From Sphaerobacter sp. (GTDB lineage: Bacteria > Chloroflexota > Chloroflexia > Thermomicrobiales > Thermomicrobiaceae): a stretch of DNA of 46,961 nucleotides. The translations under genes and the position numbers were made by a program. The stretch is taken from NCBI GenBank assembly GCA_029961075.1, contig JASBVL010000111.1:1-46961 (forward strand), read 5' to 3'. This document shows, piece by piece, positions 7,251 through 15,915 of this stretch. The notes beneath the pieces were generated by a model. That model searched no databases and had not been told where the DNA came from. It saw only the letters and a program-made list of their open reading frames with translations. Numbering within the stretch: the first letter of the stretch is position 1; each line of letters begins with the position of its first letter.

Positions 7251-8807
7251 GTGAGGGTGCTGCCGGCGCGGGAGACGAGTCGGCCGGCGACGGTCCCGGC
7301 CGCGGCGCGGCTGGCGCACTACGCCGTGCTGGCGGCCATCATCGTCGCCGGGGCGGCGCTGCGCCTGACCGCGCTGAACCGGCAGAGCCTGTGGTTCGAC
7401 GAGATCGACGTGGTCGTGCGTGCCCAGCGGCCGCTCGCGCAGGTGCTGCGCACCTTCGTCGCCGCGGGCGAGAACGGCCCGGTCTACAACCTCCTGCTCG
7501 CGCTCTGGGTCCGCCTGGCCGGCATCTCGGAGATCGCCGTGCGCGCGCCCTCGGCCGTGGCCGGGGTGCTGGCGATCCCGCTGCTCTATCTGCTGGCGCG
7601 CCGCATCGCCGGGCCGGCGACCGGGCTCCTCGCCGCCGGACTGCTGGCGATCTCCCCCTACCACGTCTGGTACTCGCAAGAGGCCAAGATGTACGCCATG
7701 GTGGTGGTGCTGGCCCTGGCGTCGACCTACGCCCTGGTGGAGGCGCTGGCCCGCAACGAGCGGCGCTGGTGGGTGGCCTACGCCGTCGCCACCACCCTGC
7801 TCTTCTACTCGCACGTCGCCACCGTGCTCGTCTTCGCAGCCCAGTCGCTCTACGCCGGCTACACCGTCCTCGTGCGCCGGGTCTGGCCGGGCCGCGAGCG
7901 CGGCTGGCTGCTCGCCGTCGCGGTGCTGACGCTGCCGTACCTGCCCATCGCCCTCTGGGCGGTGCGCGTCATCGGCGGCCAGGTCGCCACCTGGCATTCG
8001 CCGGTCGGGCTGTGGGCGGCGCTGCAGATCTTCGGGGTCAAGTTCGCGGTCAACCGCTACGACCTGGTCGTGCAGGAGCGCGCGGCCATCCTCTACGCCG
8101 CGCTCGCGGCGCTGGGCGTGGTGGTGCTGGCGCGGCGGCGGGACCCGGCGCGCTGGTGGCTGCTCCTCCTCGCGCTCAGCAGCGTCCCGGTGCTCGGCCT
8201 CTGGCTCGTGTCGCTGCGCAACTCGGTCTTCTCCGACCGCTACGCGATCGTGGCGCTGCCCGCCTACCTGCTGCTGGTCGCCGCGGCCGGCGCCTGGTTG
8301 ATCCGCCACCGCCGGCTCTGGCCGCTCGGCATCGCCGCCGCCTTCCTGCTCGTCGCCTTCGCCTGGGGGCCGCTGCGCGACGTCAACCGGGCCCACACCG
8401 CGCAGAAGGAGGACTGGCGCTCGGCCTACGCCTGGGTGGCGGACCGCGCGCAGCCGGGCGACGTGATCCTGGTGACCCCCGGCTACCTGATCACGACCTA
8501 CGAGTACTTCGCCCAGCGGGAGCCGCGCCTGGCCGCGTACCCGGCGATCCCCATGCGCAGCTTCACCGCCGACGCCTGGTTCAACGAAGCGGAGATGGTG
8601 CGCCTGCTCCAGCAGGAGGCCGGGGCAGCCACCCGCTTCTGGCTGGTGCTGTCGCCGGACCGGATTGGCGCGGACGACCCGGAGGGCATCCTGGAGGGCT
8701 GGCTGGCGGCACACGGCGCGAAGGCCGACGAGCTGGTGGTCAACGGGGTGCGGGTCACCCTCTACCAGCTCGCCGCGCCCCCGGCGGCGCTGGGCCGGGC
8801 GCACTGA
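7251..8807 (+). CDS. GT39/PMT-type polyprenyl-sugar glycosyltransferase
   Basis: A 518-residue polytopic membrane protein of the GT-C fold (PMT_2 / ArnT-like). These enzymes move a sugar from a polyprenyl-phosphate donor to a protein, lipid or glycan on the outer face of the membrane. The first helix (about 22-40) leads to an external loop with SLWFDEIDVVVRA, where Asp50/Glu51 fit the catalytic acids. GENGPVYNLLLALW and SPYHVWYSQEAKMYA are typical family segments. About ten to eleven helices precede a soluble C-terminal region. GTG 7251 with GGAGCGGG upstream is chosen; the frame extends further up without support. The next two genes make a polyprenyl-arabinose-type donor, so its donor may be that lipid. 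Confidence 0.85.
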   Translation: MRVLPARETSRPATVPAAARLAHYAVLAAIIVAGAALRLTALNRQSLWFDEIDVVVRAQRPLAQVLRTFVAAGENGPVYNLLLALWVRLAGISEIAVRAPSAVAGVLAIPLLYLLARRIAGPATGLLAAGLLAISPYHVWYSQEAKMYAMVVVLALASTYALVEALARNERRWWVAYAVATTLLFYSHVATVLVFAAQSLYAGYTVLVRRVWPGRERGWLLAVAVLTLPYLPIALWAVRVIGGQVATWHSPVGLWAALQIFGVKFAVNRYDLVVQERAAILYAALAALGVVVLARRRDPARWWLLLLALSSVPVLGLWLVSLRNSVFSDRYAIVALPAYLLLVAAAGAWLIRHRRLWPLGIAAAFLLVAFAWGPLRDVNRAHTAQKEDWRSAYAWVADRAQPGDVILVTPGYLITTYEYFAQREPRLAAYPAIPMRSFTADAWFNEAEMVRLLQQEAGAATRFWLVLSPDRIGADDPEGILEGWLAAHGAKADELVVNGVRVTLYQLAAPPAALGRAH

Positions 8808-8977
8808 CGCCTCCGCGCGAGCAGCCACGCCAGGCACGAGAGCGGGACGGCCACCAGCGAGGGCACTGCCGCCCCCGAACGCGCGGGCGGTGGTGTATCC
8901 TCTTGGGCGGCGCTGCGCTGGCCGGGCCGCGCTGCGGCGAACCCACGACCAGCAGCGTACGACGCGGAGAGGTGGTC

Positions 8978-10324
8978 GTGCTCGATCCGACTGTGCGCGA
9001 ATACGGTTCCTGGGGACGCTACCCGCGCCTCCGGCCGCGGGCCGTGGTGCCGATCACCTGGCGCGACGAGCTCCCCGACCTCGCCGCGCTGCCGGGCAGC
9101 GTGCTCCCCTACGGCTACGGCCGCAGCTACGGCGATAGCTGCCTGAACGAGGGCGGCACGCTCCTCGACGTCAGCGGCCTCAACCGCTTCATCCACTTCG
9201 ACGACCAGACCGGCGTGCTGCGCTGCGAGGCCGGCGTCCGGCTGGACCAGATCCTGGCGACGTTCGTGCCCCGCGGCTGGTTCCTGCCGGTGACGCCCGG
9301 CACCAAGTTCGTCTCGGTCGGCGGGGCCATCGCCAACGACATCCACGGCAAGAACCACCACGTCGCCGGCACCTTCGGCCGCCACGTGCTGCGCTTCGAG
9401 CTGGTCCGCTCGACCGGCGAGCGCCTGATCTGCTCACCCGCGGAGCACGCCGACCTCTTCCGCGCCACCATCGGCGGGCTGGGCCTGACCGGCCTCATCA
9501 CCTGGGCCGAGATCCGGCTCAAGCCGATCGCGAACGCCTTCATCGACGAGGAGCAGATCCGCTTCGAGTCGCTGGACGAGTTCCTGGCGCTGTCGGCCGA
9601 GTCCGCCGACCGCTACGAGTACACCGTCGCCTGGGTCGACTGCTTCGTCGGCGGGGGCCGCTACGTGCGCGGCCACTTCATGCGCGGCAACCACGACCCG
9701 TCGCCCGAGCGGCCGAAGCGCCTGCCGGATCGCACGCTGCGCCTGGCGGTGCCGGTCGACCTCCCCGGCATCGTGCTCAACACGGTGACGATCCGGGCCT
9801 TCAACACGGTCTACTACCACCGGCAGCGCGCCGCGCGGGTGCGCAAGGTGATCCCCTACGAGCCCTTCTTCTACCCGCTCGACACCATCCACGCCTGGAA
9901 CCGCATGTACGGCCGGCGCGGCTTCCTCCAGTACCAGTGCGTCGTGCCGACCGACGGCGACAACGCGGCCATCAAGGAGATCCTCGACCGCATCCGCCGC
10001 GCCGGGCAGGGCTCGTTCCTGACCGTGTTCAAGACCTTCGGCGACCAGCCGTCGCCGGGGATGCTCTCCTTCCCCCGGCCGGGGGTGACGCTCGCGCTCG
10101 ACTTCCCGCTCCAGGGGGCGGCGACGCTGCGCCTGCTCGACGACCTCGACGCCGTCGTGCGCGCCAGCGGCGGCGCGCTCTACCCGGCCAAGGACGCCCG
10201 CATGAGCGCCACGACCTTCCGGGCCAGCTTCCCCCGCTGGCAGGAGTTCGCCCGCTATGTCGACCCGCACTTCTCCTCCAGCTTCTGGAGGCGCGTCACG
10301 AGCGAGGATGGACGGAGCGCATGA
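8978..10324 (+). CDS. DprE1-like FAD-linked oxidoreductase
   Basis: A 448-residue FAD-binding_4 / D-arabinono-1,4-lactone-oxidase family protein closely resembling DprE1, which oxidises the 2-hydroxyl of decaprenylphosphoryl-ribose in the first half of its epimerisation to arabinose. FAD-site motifs are YGYGRSYGDSCLNEGG (45-60) and GGAIANDIHGKNHH (115-128). Lys405 in YPAKDARMSATTF matches the conserved active-site lysine. The cysteine that benzothiazinones attack in M. tuberculosis DprE1 corresponds to Ala (TLALDFP). GTG 8978 follows GGAGAGG by 5 bases; GTG 8972 is a less likely alternative. It overlaps the DprE2-like gene by 4 bp. Confidence 0.85.
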   Translation: MLDPTVREYGSWGRYPRLRPRAVVPITWRDELPDLAALPGSVLPYGYGRSYGDSCLNEGGTLLDVSGLNRFIHFDDQTGVLRCEAGVRLDQILATFVPRGWFLPVTPGTKFVSVGGAIANDIHGKNHHVAGTFGRHVLRFELVRSTGERLICSPAEHADLFRATIGGLGLTGLITWAEIRLKPIANAFIDEEQIRFESLDEFLALSAESADRYEYTVAWVDCFVGGGRYVRGHFMRGNHDPSPERPKRLPDRTLRLAVPVDLPGIVLNTVTIRAFNTVYYHRQRAARVRKVIPYEPFFYPLDTIHAWNRMYGRRGFLQYQCVVPTDGDNAAIKEILDRIRRAGQGSFLTVFKTFGDQPSPGMLSFPRPGVTLALDFPLQGAATLRLLDDLDAVVRASGGALYPAKDARMSATTFRASFPRWQEFARYVDPHFSSSFWRRVTSEDGRSA

Positions 10325-11076
10325 GCACCGCGACGACAACGCCCACCGTGTTGATCATCGGGGCCACCTCGGCCATCGCGACCGCCACGGCCCGCTGCTA
10401 CGCCGCCGACCGGGCGCGCTTCTTCCTCGTCGCCCGCTCGCCGGAGCGGCTGGCCGCCATCCGCGATGACCTCCTCGTCCGCGGCGCGACCCAGGTCGAC
10501 ACCTACGCGCTGGACCTGACCGACCTCGACGGCCACGCCGCCATGCTCGCGGCGGCCAAGGCGGCGCTCGGGCGGATCGACGCCACGCTGGTCGCCTACG
10601 GGACGCTGGGGAACCAGCAGCAGAGCGAGGCCTCGGTCGAGGCCACCCTGCGCGAGTGGCACACCAACGCCACCAGCACCATCGCCCTGCTGACGCTGCT
10701 GGCGAACGAGCTGGAGCGCCAGCGCGGCGGCACGCTGGCGGTGATCAGCTCGGTGGCGGGCGACCGCGGGCGCCGCTCGAATTACGTCTACGGCGCGGCC
10801 AAGGGGGCGCTCAGCATCTTCCTCCAGGGACTGCGCGCGCGGCTGCGCAAGGCCGGGGTGCGGGTGGTGACAATCAAGCCGGGCATGGTCGACACCCCGA
10901 TGACAGCCCACCTGCGCAAGGGGCCGCTCTTCGCCTCGCCCGAGCGGGTCGGGCGCGACATCTACGCGGCGATGCGACGCGGCCGCGCGGTGGTCTACAC
11001 GCCCGGCTACTGGCGCCTGGTCATGTTCGTGCTGCGCGCCATCCCCGAGCCGATCTTCATCCGCCTGCCGCTGTAG
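10321..11076 (+). CDS. DprE2-like short-chain dehydrogenase
   Basis: A 251-residue SDR oxidoreductase. The nucleotide-binding motif is the slightly unusual GATSAIATATAR (glycine-rich loop reduced to one Gly plus Ala residues); the catalytic Ser lies in VISSVAGDRG and the Tyr/Lys pair in YVYGAAKGA. The sequence style and pairing fit DprE2, which reduces the 2-keto intermediate made by DprE1 to decaprenylphosphoryl-arabinose. ATG 10321 overlaps the stop of the DprE1-like gene (ATGA), so the pair is translationally coupled. The C-terminus is hydrophobic (WRLVMFVLRAIPEPIFIRLPL region), consistent with membrane association. Confidence 0.85.
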   Translation: MSTATTTPTVLIIGATSAIATATARCYAADRARFFLVARSPERLAAIRDDLLVRGATQVDTYALDLTDLDGHAAMLAAAKAALGRIDATLVAYGTLGNQQQSEASVEATLREWHTNATSTIALLTLLANELERQRGGTLAVISSVAGDRGRRSNYVYGAAKGALSIFLQGLRARLRKAGVRVVTIKPGMVDTPMTAHLRKGPLFASPERVGRDIYAAMRRGRAVVYTPGYWRLVMFVLRAIPEPIFIRLPL

Positions 11077-11083
11077 CGCACCT

Positions 11084-11101
11084 CCGGTGATGCGACACCG
11101 G
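11084..11101 (+). terminator. Weak hairpin after the DprE2-like gene
   Basis: CCGGTG (11084-11089) and CACCGG (11096-11101) can pair with a 6-nt loop, 8 nt after the stop. The stem is short and there is no T-run. Confidence 0.25.
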
Positions 11102-11141
11102 CCGGGCCATGACCGTTTCCCGGCGAGACATCTGGGAGCCC

Positions 11142-11170
11142 TTGATCCGTACGGCTCGCTGCCGTACACT
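11142..11170 (+). promoter_or_regulatory. Promoter with embedded operator for the TacA/TacT pair
   Basis: TTGATC (11142-11147), 17-bp spacer, TACACT (11165-11170). A perfect inverted repeat, GTACGGC (11149-11155) and GCCGTAC (11161-11167) with a 5-nt centre, fills the spacer and overlaps the -10. A repressor bound there would block RNA polymerase; the antitoxin is the obvious candidate. Confidence 0.7.
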
Positions 11171-11211
11171 TCCTGCCACGAATGGCCCTGATCAACGACA
11201 GGCGGAGAACC

Positions 11212-11505
11212 ATGACCAGCCACGTCCGGCGCAATCCCGAGAAGACCGCTCGCCTCGAGGCGCGCATCACGTCCGAGCAGAAGGCGCTGTTCCAGCGTGC
11301 CGCCGACCTCAGCGGCCGCTCTCTCACCGACTTCATCGTCGGGACCCTGCAGGAAGCCGCCGAGGCAACCATCCGCGAGCATCAGGTGATCACCCTCAGC
11401 GCCCGCGACAGCGCCGCGTTCGCCGAGGCAGTGCTGCATCCGCCGGCCCCTGGCGAGACCCTCCGCGCCGCGGTCGAGCGCTACCGCCGCTTCATGGGCG
11501 AATAG
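11212..11505 (+). CDS. DUF1778 (TacA-type) antitoxin
   Basis: A 97-residue ribbon-helix-helix protein of the DUF1778 group. The N-terminus has KTARLEARITSEQKALFQRA, the RHH DNA-binding strand and first helix, then DLSGRSLTDFIVGTL; the C-terminal half is the toxin-binding tail. ATG 11212 follows GGCGGAG; a longer frame from 11182 is rejected because it starts before this ribosome site. It neutralises the acetyltransferase toxin encoded 3 bp downstream and probably represses the operon through the inverted repeat at 11149-11167. Confidence 0.9.
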   Translation: MTSHVRRNPEKTARLEARITSEQKALFQRAADLSGRSLTDFIVGTLQEAAEATIREHQVITLSARDSAAFAEAVLHPPAPGETLRAAVERYRRFMGE

Positions 11506-11508
11506 CCG

Positions 11509-12018
11509 GTGGCGCCCGAGGGCTTCCGCATCGAGCCGCTTGGGCCGCGGCACGACCGCGCCGCGTTCTCGTGCGGCGTCGAACCGCTCGACCGCTACTT
11601 CCATCAGCAAGCCGGGCAGGATGTCCGCCGCAAGCTGGCCGCGGTCTACGTACTCCACGACACGGCCACGGCCCGCGTGGCCGGGTACTACACCCTCAGC
11701 GCGATCTCAATCGAGCCAGCAAGCCTCCCGGAAGAGGTGGCGCGGCGGCTCGGGCGCTATCCGGTCTTCCCGGCCATCCTGCTCGGCCGCCTGGCGGTCG
11801 ACCGCCGCTACCGGGGCCGACGCCTCGGCCAACTCCTCCTGCTCGACGCGCTGCACCGCTCGCTGCGGCTTAGTACGGAGATCGGAGCCATGGCCGTCGT
11901 GGTCGATGCGAAGGACGACGCCGCGCGGGCCTTCTCCGAACACCACCAGTTCCAGCGCTTCCAGGACGACGCGTCCCGCCTCTTCCTTCCGATGCGCACG
12001 ATCGCACAGCTCTTCTGA
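11509..12018 (+). CDS. GNAT toxin, TacT/AtaT family
   Basis: A 169-residue acetyltransferase in tandem with a DUF1778 antitoxin. TacT-type toxins acetylate charged aminoacyl-tRNA and so stop translation. Family features: FSCGVEPLDRYFHQQAGQD near the N-terminus, GYYTLSAISIE, and the acetyl-CoA loop LGRLAVDRRYRGRRLGQLLL. The C-terminal FLPM segment is also typical. GTG 11509 lies 3 bp after the antitoxin stop, so the two are translationally coupled. Which tRNA is targeted cannot be told. Confidence 0.9.
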   Translation: MAPEGFRIEPLGPRHDRAAFSCGVEPLDRYFHQQAGQDVRRKLAAVYVLHDTATARVAGYYTLSAISIEPASLPEEVARRLGRYPVFPAILLGRLAVDRRYRGRRLGQLLLLDALHRSLRLSTEIGAMAVVVDAKDDAARAFSEHHQFQRFQDDASRLFLPMRTIAQLF

Positions 12019-12216
12019 TGCACGAGGGATCGGTCGGGCTGCCGGTACGGCGCGCTCGCACTGGCCGTGGTAGCAGGGGCCTGGCCCCTTCGTCATCCTG
12101 CGCCGCGGGCTGCCCTGCGCCTGCCGAAGGGATCTCAACGCTGCGTCGCCACCCCACGCAGAGATCCTTCGCTGCGCTCAGTGCTGCGACCAGCGTGATG
12201 TGTCATCGGCACGATG

Positions 12217-12265
12217 CCGCGGTGCCGGTCATCCTTGGCTCCGCTCAGGATGACCGGCACCGCGG
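12217..12265. repeat. 19-bp perfect inverted repeat in the repeat island
   Basis: CCGCGGTGCCGGTCATCCT (12217-12235) and its exact reverse complement (12247-12265) flank an 11-nt loop. It could form a strong hairpin or cruciform. It is not close to a stop codon, so a terminator role is not obvious. Confidence 0.7.
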
Positions 12266-12621
12266 ACCGATCGCGGTAGCCCGAGCACTCAGGATGACAG
12301 AGGGGCCGGGCCGTTTGTTCGGCCCTCCGCTCAGCAGGATGACAGCCTGCCGCCCGGCGGACGGCGGGCACTGCGCCGGATGACGGGGGACGCTGCCTGG
12401 CGGACGGCGGGTGCCGCGCGGGACGACAGGGACCCCAGGAGGCGGGAGTCCCCGCCCCGCACACGGCACGCTCCTGCCGGACGCGGTGCATTCGGGCTGG
12501 CGGCCGCCGGCTATGACGGACTCGATGCATCCGTTTCGCGCCGCGGCGGCGAGACGGCTGTCGCCGCGCTCCGCGCCGGTCGGTATGGCGGGTGAGCGGG
12601 CGCGGCGCGGTCCGAGGCAGG

Positions 12622-12652
12622 GTCCGGGGCGCACGTCGCGTGCGCCCCGGAC
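12622..12652 (-). terminator. GC hairpin after the BNR/VPS10 gene
   Basis: 14-bp perfect stem GTCCGGGGCGCACG (12622-12635) with its complement (12639-12652) and a TCG loop, 34 nt past the stop of the minus-strand gene. No U-tract. Probable U-less terminator, or an mRNA 3'-end stabiliser. Confidence 0.55.
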
Positions 12653-12685
12653 GGTGGTCGCACAAGGGGGGACCGGCGGGCGCCC

Positions 12686-15600
12686 CTAGCCCAGCGGCGG
12701 GACGCCCGCGGCGGCGATCTTGGCGTTCAGCTCGCCGACCTCGGACTCGATGATCGCCTTGAGCCGGGCCATGCCCGCGTCGGCCCACTGGCTCAACTCG
12801 TCGAAGACCTCGTAGCACTGCTTCGGCGGCCGCCCGTCGCCGTAGGACACGGTGCCCTGGAGCGAGGCCAGCTTGCTGTTCACCTTCGGCGGGTAGTTGA
12901 AGGCGTCCGCGCCGCCCTTGTGGCGCCACTCCACCAGCTCGTTCTCGGCCTCCGCCAGCAGCGCGGCGACCTTGCCGGCCTCCTCGGCCAGCGCCGCCTG
13001 ATCCGCCGCCCGCAGCCGCTCCTGCCAGGCCGCGATCTGCTCGCGCAGCGCCTTGCTGTGCAGCACCGCCTCGTGCACGGCGCTGAGCTTGGCCTGGATG
13101 GCCATCAGGAGGTCGAACTGCGCCTGGAGGTCCTCCTGCGTCGCCGGGATGCGCGGATCCTTGCGGATCTCGAAGCGCTGCGACCCGACGATCTGGCCGT
13201 CCACCTCCAGCCGGACCTCGTAGGTGCCCGGCACCGCCTTGGGCCCGATCACGCCGCCGCCCCAGTAGGCGGCCAGCCGGACGCCCTCCAGGTCGGTGCC
13301 GTCCGGGTAGCGCATGTCCCAGACGAAGCGGTGAAACCCGCGCGTCGCCTTGGGCTTCGGCCCCTTGGCCTGCTCGTCGTCGCTGGCGAAGCGCTTGATG
13401 AGCTGGCCGTCCGCCGTGTAGAAGCTCAGGGCCACCGACTGCGGCGCCTCCGCCTCGATCCAGTAGTGGACCAGCACGCCGACCGGCGGGTTCTCCCCGG
13501 CCGTGCGCAGCTCGACGCGGGTGCCGCCCGCCCCGTCGGACACGATCTCCCCGAGCGCCTGGCTCCCGCCGGTGGTGACGTACGCCTTGTACCCCAGAGT
13601 CTGCGCGCTCGGCCAGCGCCGCGGCGGCATCAGGCGGTAGGCGGGGCGGACCGGGAAGAGCGTGGCCGGCGCCTCGGGCGCCACGTCCGGCCAGGTGCGC
13701 AGCGGAGTCAGATCGTCGAGCACCCAGAAGGAGCGGCCGTGCGTCGCCACGATCAGGTCGGTGTCGTGGATCACCAGGTCGTGGATGGGCACGACCGGGA
13801 GATTGCCGGTGAGCGGGTACCACTGCGCCCCGTCGTCGAAGGAGACGTAGACCCCGGTCTCGGTGCCGCAGTAGAGCAGCCCGCGCCGCACCGGGTCCTC
13901 GCGGATCACCCGGGTGAAGTCATTCTCGCGGATGCCGTTGGTGATCAGTTGCCAGGTCTGCCCGTAGTCGTTGGTCTTGAGCAGGTAGGGCGTGAAGTCG
14001 TCCAGCTTGTAGCGCGTCGCCGCGACGTAGGCCGTGGCCGGGTCGTGCGGCGAGGGCTCGATGATCGAGATCAGCGCCCACTCCGGCAGGTCGGGCGGGG
14101 TGACGTGCTGCCAGGTCTGCCCGTTGTCGCGCGAGACGTGGATCAGCCCGTCGTCGGAGCCGGCCCAGAGGACGCCCGGCTGCACCGGCGACTCGGCGAA
14201 GGCGAAGATGGTGCCGTAGTACTCGGTGCTCACGTTGTCCTTGGTGATCGGCCCGCCGGAGGGCTTCAGCGTCTCCGGCTCGCCGCGCGTCAGGTCCGGG
14301 CTGATCTCCTCGAAGCTCTGCCCGCCGTCGGTCGAGCGGAGCACGTGGTTCGCGCCGACGTAGAGCACGTTCGGGTCGTGCGGCGACAGGACGATCGGGA
14401 AGGTCCACTGGATCCGGTACTTCATCGACTCCGCGCCGTAGCCGATCGGGTCGTTCGGCCAGACGGTGATGTCGATCTCCTGCTTGCTGCGGTGGTCGTA
14501 GCGGGTCATGCGCGAGGCGTAGCTGCCGGCGTAGACGATGTTGGGGTCGTCGGGGCGCACGGCGATGTAGCCGCTCTCGCCCCCGCCGACCGGGTAGGTG
14601 TCGTCAGCGGTGATGGCCCCGCGGTCCGAGTAGCTCGGGATACTCAGCGTGGTGTTGTCCTGCTGAGCCCCGTAGATGCGGTAGGGGAACTGGGTGTCGG
14701 TGGTCACGTGGTAGAACTGCGCCGTCGGCTGGTTGTAGATGCTGGACCAGGTGACCCCGCCGTCGAAGCTGACGCAGGCCCCGCCGTCGTTGCCGTGGAT
14801 CATGCGCTTCGGGTTCCGCGGGTCGATCCACAGGTCGTGGTGATCGCCGTGCGGGGTCGGGATGCCGACGAAGGTGTTGCCGCCGTCGGTCGACTTCCAG
14901 AAGCCCAGGTTCAGCACGTAGACCGTCTCGGGATTGACCGGGTCGGCGAAGATGTGCATGTAGTACCACGGCCGCTGGCGCAGCTCGGGGTTGTCGGTCA
15001 GCCGCTTCCAGGTCGCGCCGCCGTCGTCGGAGCGGAAGAGCCCGCCGTCCGCCGCCTCGATCAGCGCCCACACCCGGTCGGGCCTGGCCGGCGAGACCGC
15101 CACGCCGATGCGCCCCTTGAGCCCAGTCGGCAGGCCGGGGTTGTTGGTCAACTCGACCCAGGTGTCCCCGCCGTCGGTCGACTTGAAGATGCCGCTACCC
15201 TCGCCGCCGCTGACCAGCTTCCACGGGTAGCGCTGCGCCTCCCACATGGCTGCGTAGAGGACGCGCGGGTTGCGCGGGTCCATCGAGAGGTCGCAGGCCC
15301 CGGTCTTGTCATCGCGGTAGAGGATCTGCTCCCAGGTCTTGCCGCCGTCCCTGGAGCGGAAGACGCCCCGCTCCGGGTTGCGCCCGAAGGCATGGCCGAA
15401 GGCCGCGACGTAGACGAGGTCCGGGTCCTTCGGGTGCACGCGCACCCGGGCGATGTGCCGCGTCTCGGCGAGGCCGCAGTGCTGCCAGGTCTTGCCGCCG
15501 TCGGTCGACTTGTAGACCCCGTCGCCGTGGGAGACGTTGCCGCGGATGCACGCCTCGCCCATCCCGGCGTAGATCACGTTCGGATCGGCCTCGGCCACCG

Positions 15601-15817
15601 CCAGGGCGCCCACGGCCGCCGTCTTGAAGAAGCCATCGGAGATGTTGCGCCAGGTCGCCCCGCCATCCTGGGACTTCCAGACGCCCCCGGCGCAGGCGCC
15701 GAAGTAGAACGTCAGCGGGTCACCTGGGTCGGCCGCCACGGCGACCACCCGACCGCCGCGGAATGGCCCGGCCAGTCGCCACTGTACCGAGCCAAGCAGA
15801 TCCTGCGGATTCTTCAT
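12686..15817 (-). CDS. VPS10/sortilin-type BNR-repeat beta-propeller protein
   Basis: A 1043-residue protein dominated by BNR/Asp-box repeats: KSQDGGATW, KSTDGGKTW, RSRDGGKTWEQ, KSTDGGDTW, RSDDGGATWK, KSTDGGN, RSTDGGQSF, VSRDNGQTW and others through about residue 670. These form one or two seven-to-ten-bladed propellers, as in sortilin-like bacterial proteins and xyloglucanase-type hydrolases. A beta domain follows, then a helical C-terminal region (about 880-1043, rich in Ala, Glu and Leu). No signal peptide is visible after ATG 15817, preceded by GGGAAGG, so export is unproven. Substrate unknown. It has its own promoter at 15916-15943. Confidence 0.8.
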   Translation of the reverse strand: MKNPQDLLGSVQWRLAGPFRGGRVVAVAADPGDPLTFYFGACAGGVWKSQDGGATWRNISDGFFKTAAVGALAVAEADPNVIYAGMGEACIRGNVSHGDGVYKSTDGGKTWQHCGLAETRHIARVRVHPKDPDLVYVAAFGHAFGRNPERGVFRSRDGGKTWEQILYRDDKTGACDLSMDPRNPRVLYAAMWEAQRYPWKLVSGGEGSGIFKSTDGGDTWVELTNNPGLPTGLKGRIGVAVSPARPDRVWALIEAADGGLFRSDDGGATWKRLTDNPELRQRPWYYMHIFADPVNPETVYVLNLGFWKSTDGGNTFVGIPTPHGDHHDLWIDPRNPKRMIHGNDGGACVSFDGGVTWSSIYNQPTAQFYHVTTDTQFPYRIYGAQQDNTTLSIPSYSDRGAITADDTYPVGGGESGYIAVRPDDPNIVYAGSYASRMTRYDHRSKQEIDITVWPNDPIGYGAESMKYRIQWTFPIVLSPHDPNVLYVGANHVLRSTDGGQSFEEISPDLTRGEPETLKPSGGPITKDNVSTEYYGTIFAFAESPVQPGVLWAGSDDGLIHVSRDNGQTWQHVTPPDLPEWALISIIEPSPHDPATAYVAATRYKLDDFTPYLLKTNDYGQTWQLITNGIRENDFTRVIREDPVRRGLLYCGTETGVYVSFDDGAQWYPLTGNLPVVPIHDLVIHDTDLIVATHGRSFWVLDDLTPLRTWPDVAPEAPATLFPVRPAYRLMPPRRWPSAQTLGYKAYVTTGGSQALGEIVSDGAGGTRVELRTAGENPPVGVLVHYWIEAEAPQSVALSFYTADGQLIKRFASDDEQAKGPKPKATRGFHRFVWDMRYPDGTDLEGVRLAAYWGGGVIGPKAVPGTYEVRLEVDGQIVGSQRFEIRKDPRIPATQEDLQAQFDLLMAIQAKLSAVHEAVLHSKALREQIAAWQERLRAADQAALAEEAGKVAALLAEAENELVEWRHKGGADAFNYPPKVNSKLASLQGTVSYGDGRPPKQCYEVFDELSQWADAGMARLKAIIESEVGELNAKIAAAGVPPLG

Positions 15818-15915
15818 ACACCTTCCCTTGTCTGGGAGCCGTGCGCCGGTCCGGCCACCCGTGTCCCCGCCGCAACCGGCCCCATGGCTCCGGTGCAACC
15901 CACAACCCCGCCCGC

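Larger units (their letters stand above)
12019..12685. repeat. Non-coding repeat island with dispersed ATCCTTCGC / GGATGACAG elements
   Basis: About 670 bases with no credible gene. It holds short motifs that recur in the window: AGATCCTTCGCTGCGCTCAG (12162-12181), AGGATGACAG at 12291-12300 and again at 12336-12345, and GGCGGACGGCGGG twice near 12356 and 12400. Related sequence occurs at 31998-32028 (AGATCCTTCGACTCCGCGCA). Several inverted repeats fold back on each other. The pattern resembles intergenic repeat families of large-genome Chloroflexi; that comparison is from memory. Confidence 0.5.

Noticed and set aside
7058..10324. Very long open frame (1088 codons) across two genes
   Set aside because: Only the last 448 codons match a family. 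The first part is a shadow of the GT39-type gene, which has membrane helices and family motifs in its own frame.
8978..11076. A mycobacterial origin for the DprE1/DprE2-like genes
   Set aside because: Composition and neighbours match the rest of the contig, and similar pairs occur in many phyla. Transfer cannot be claimed from this sequence.
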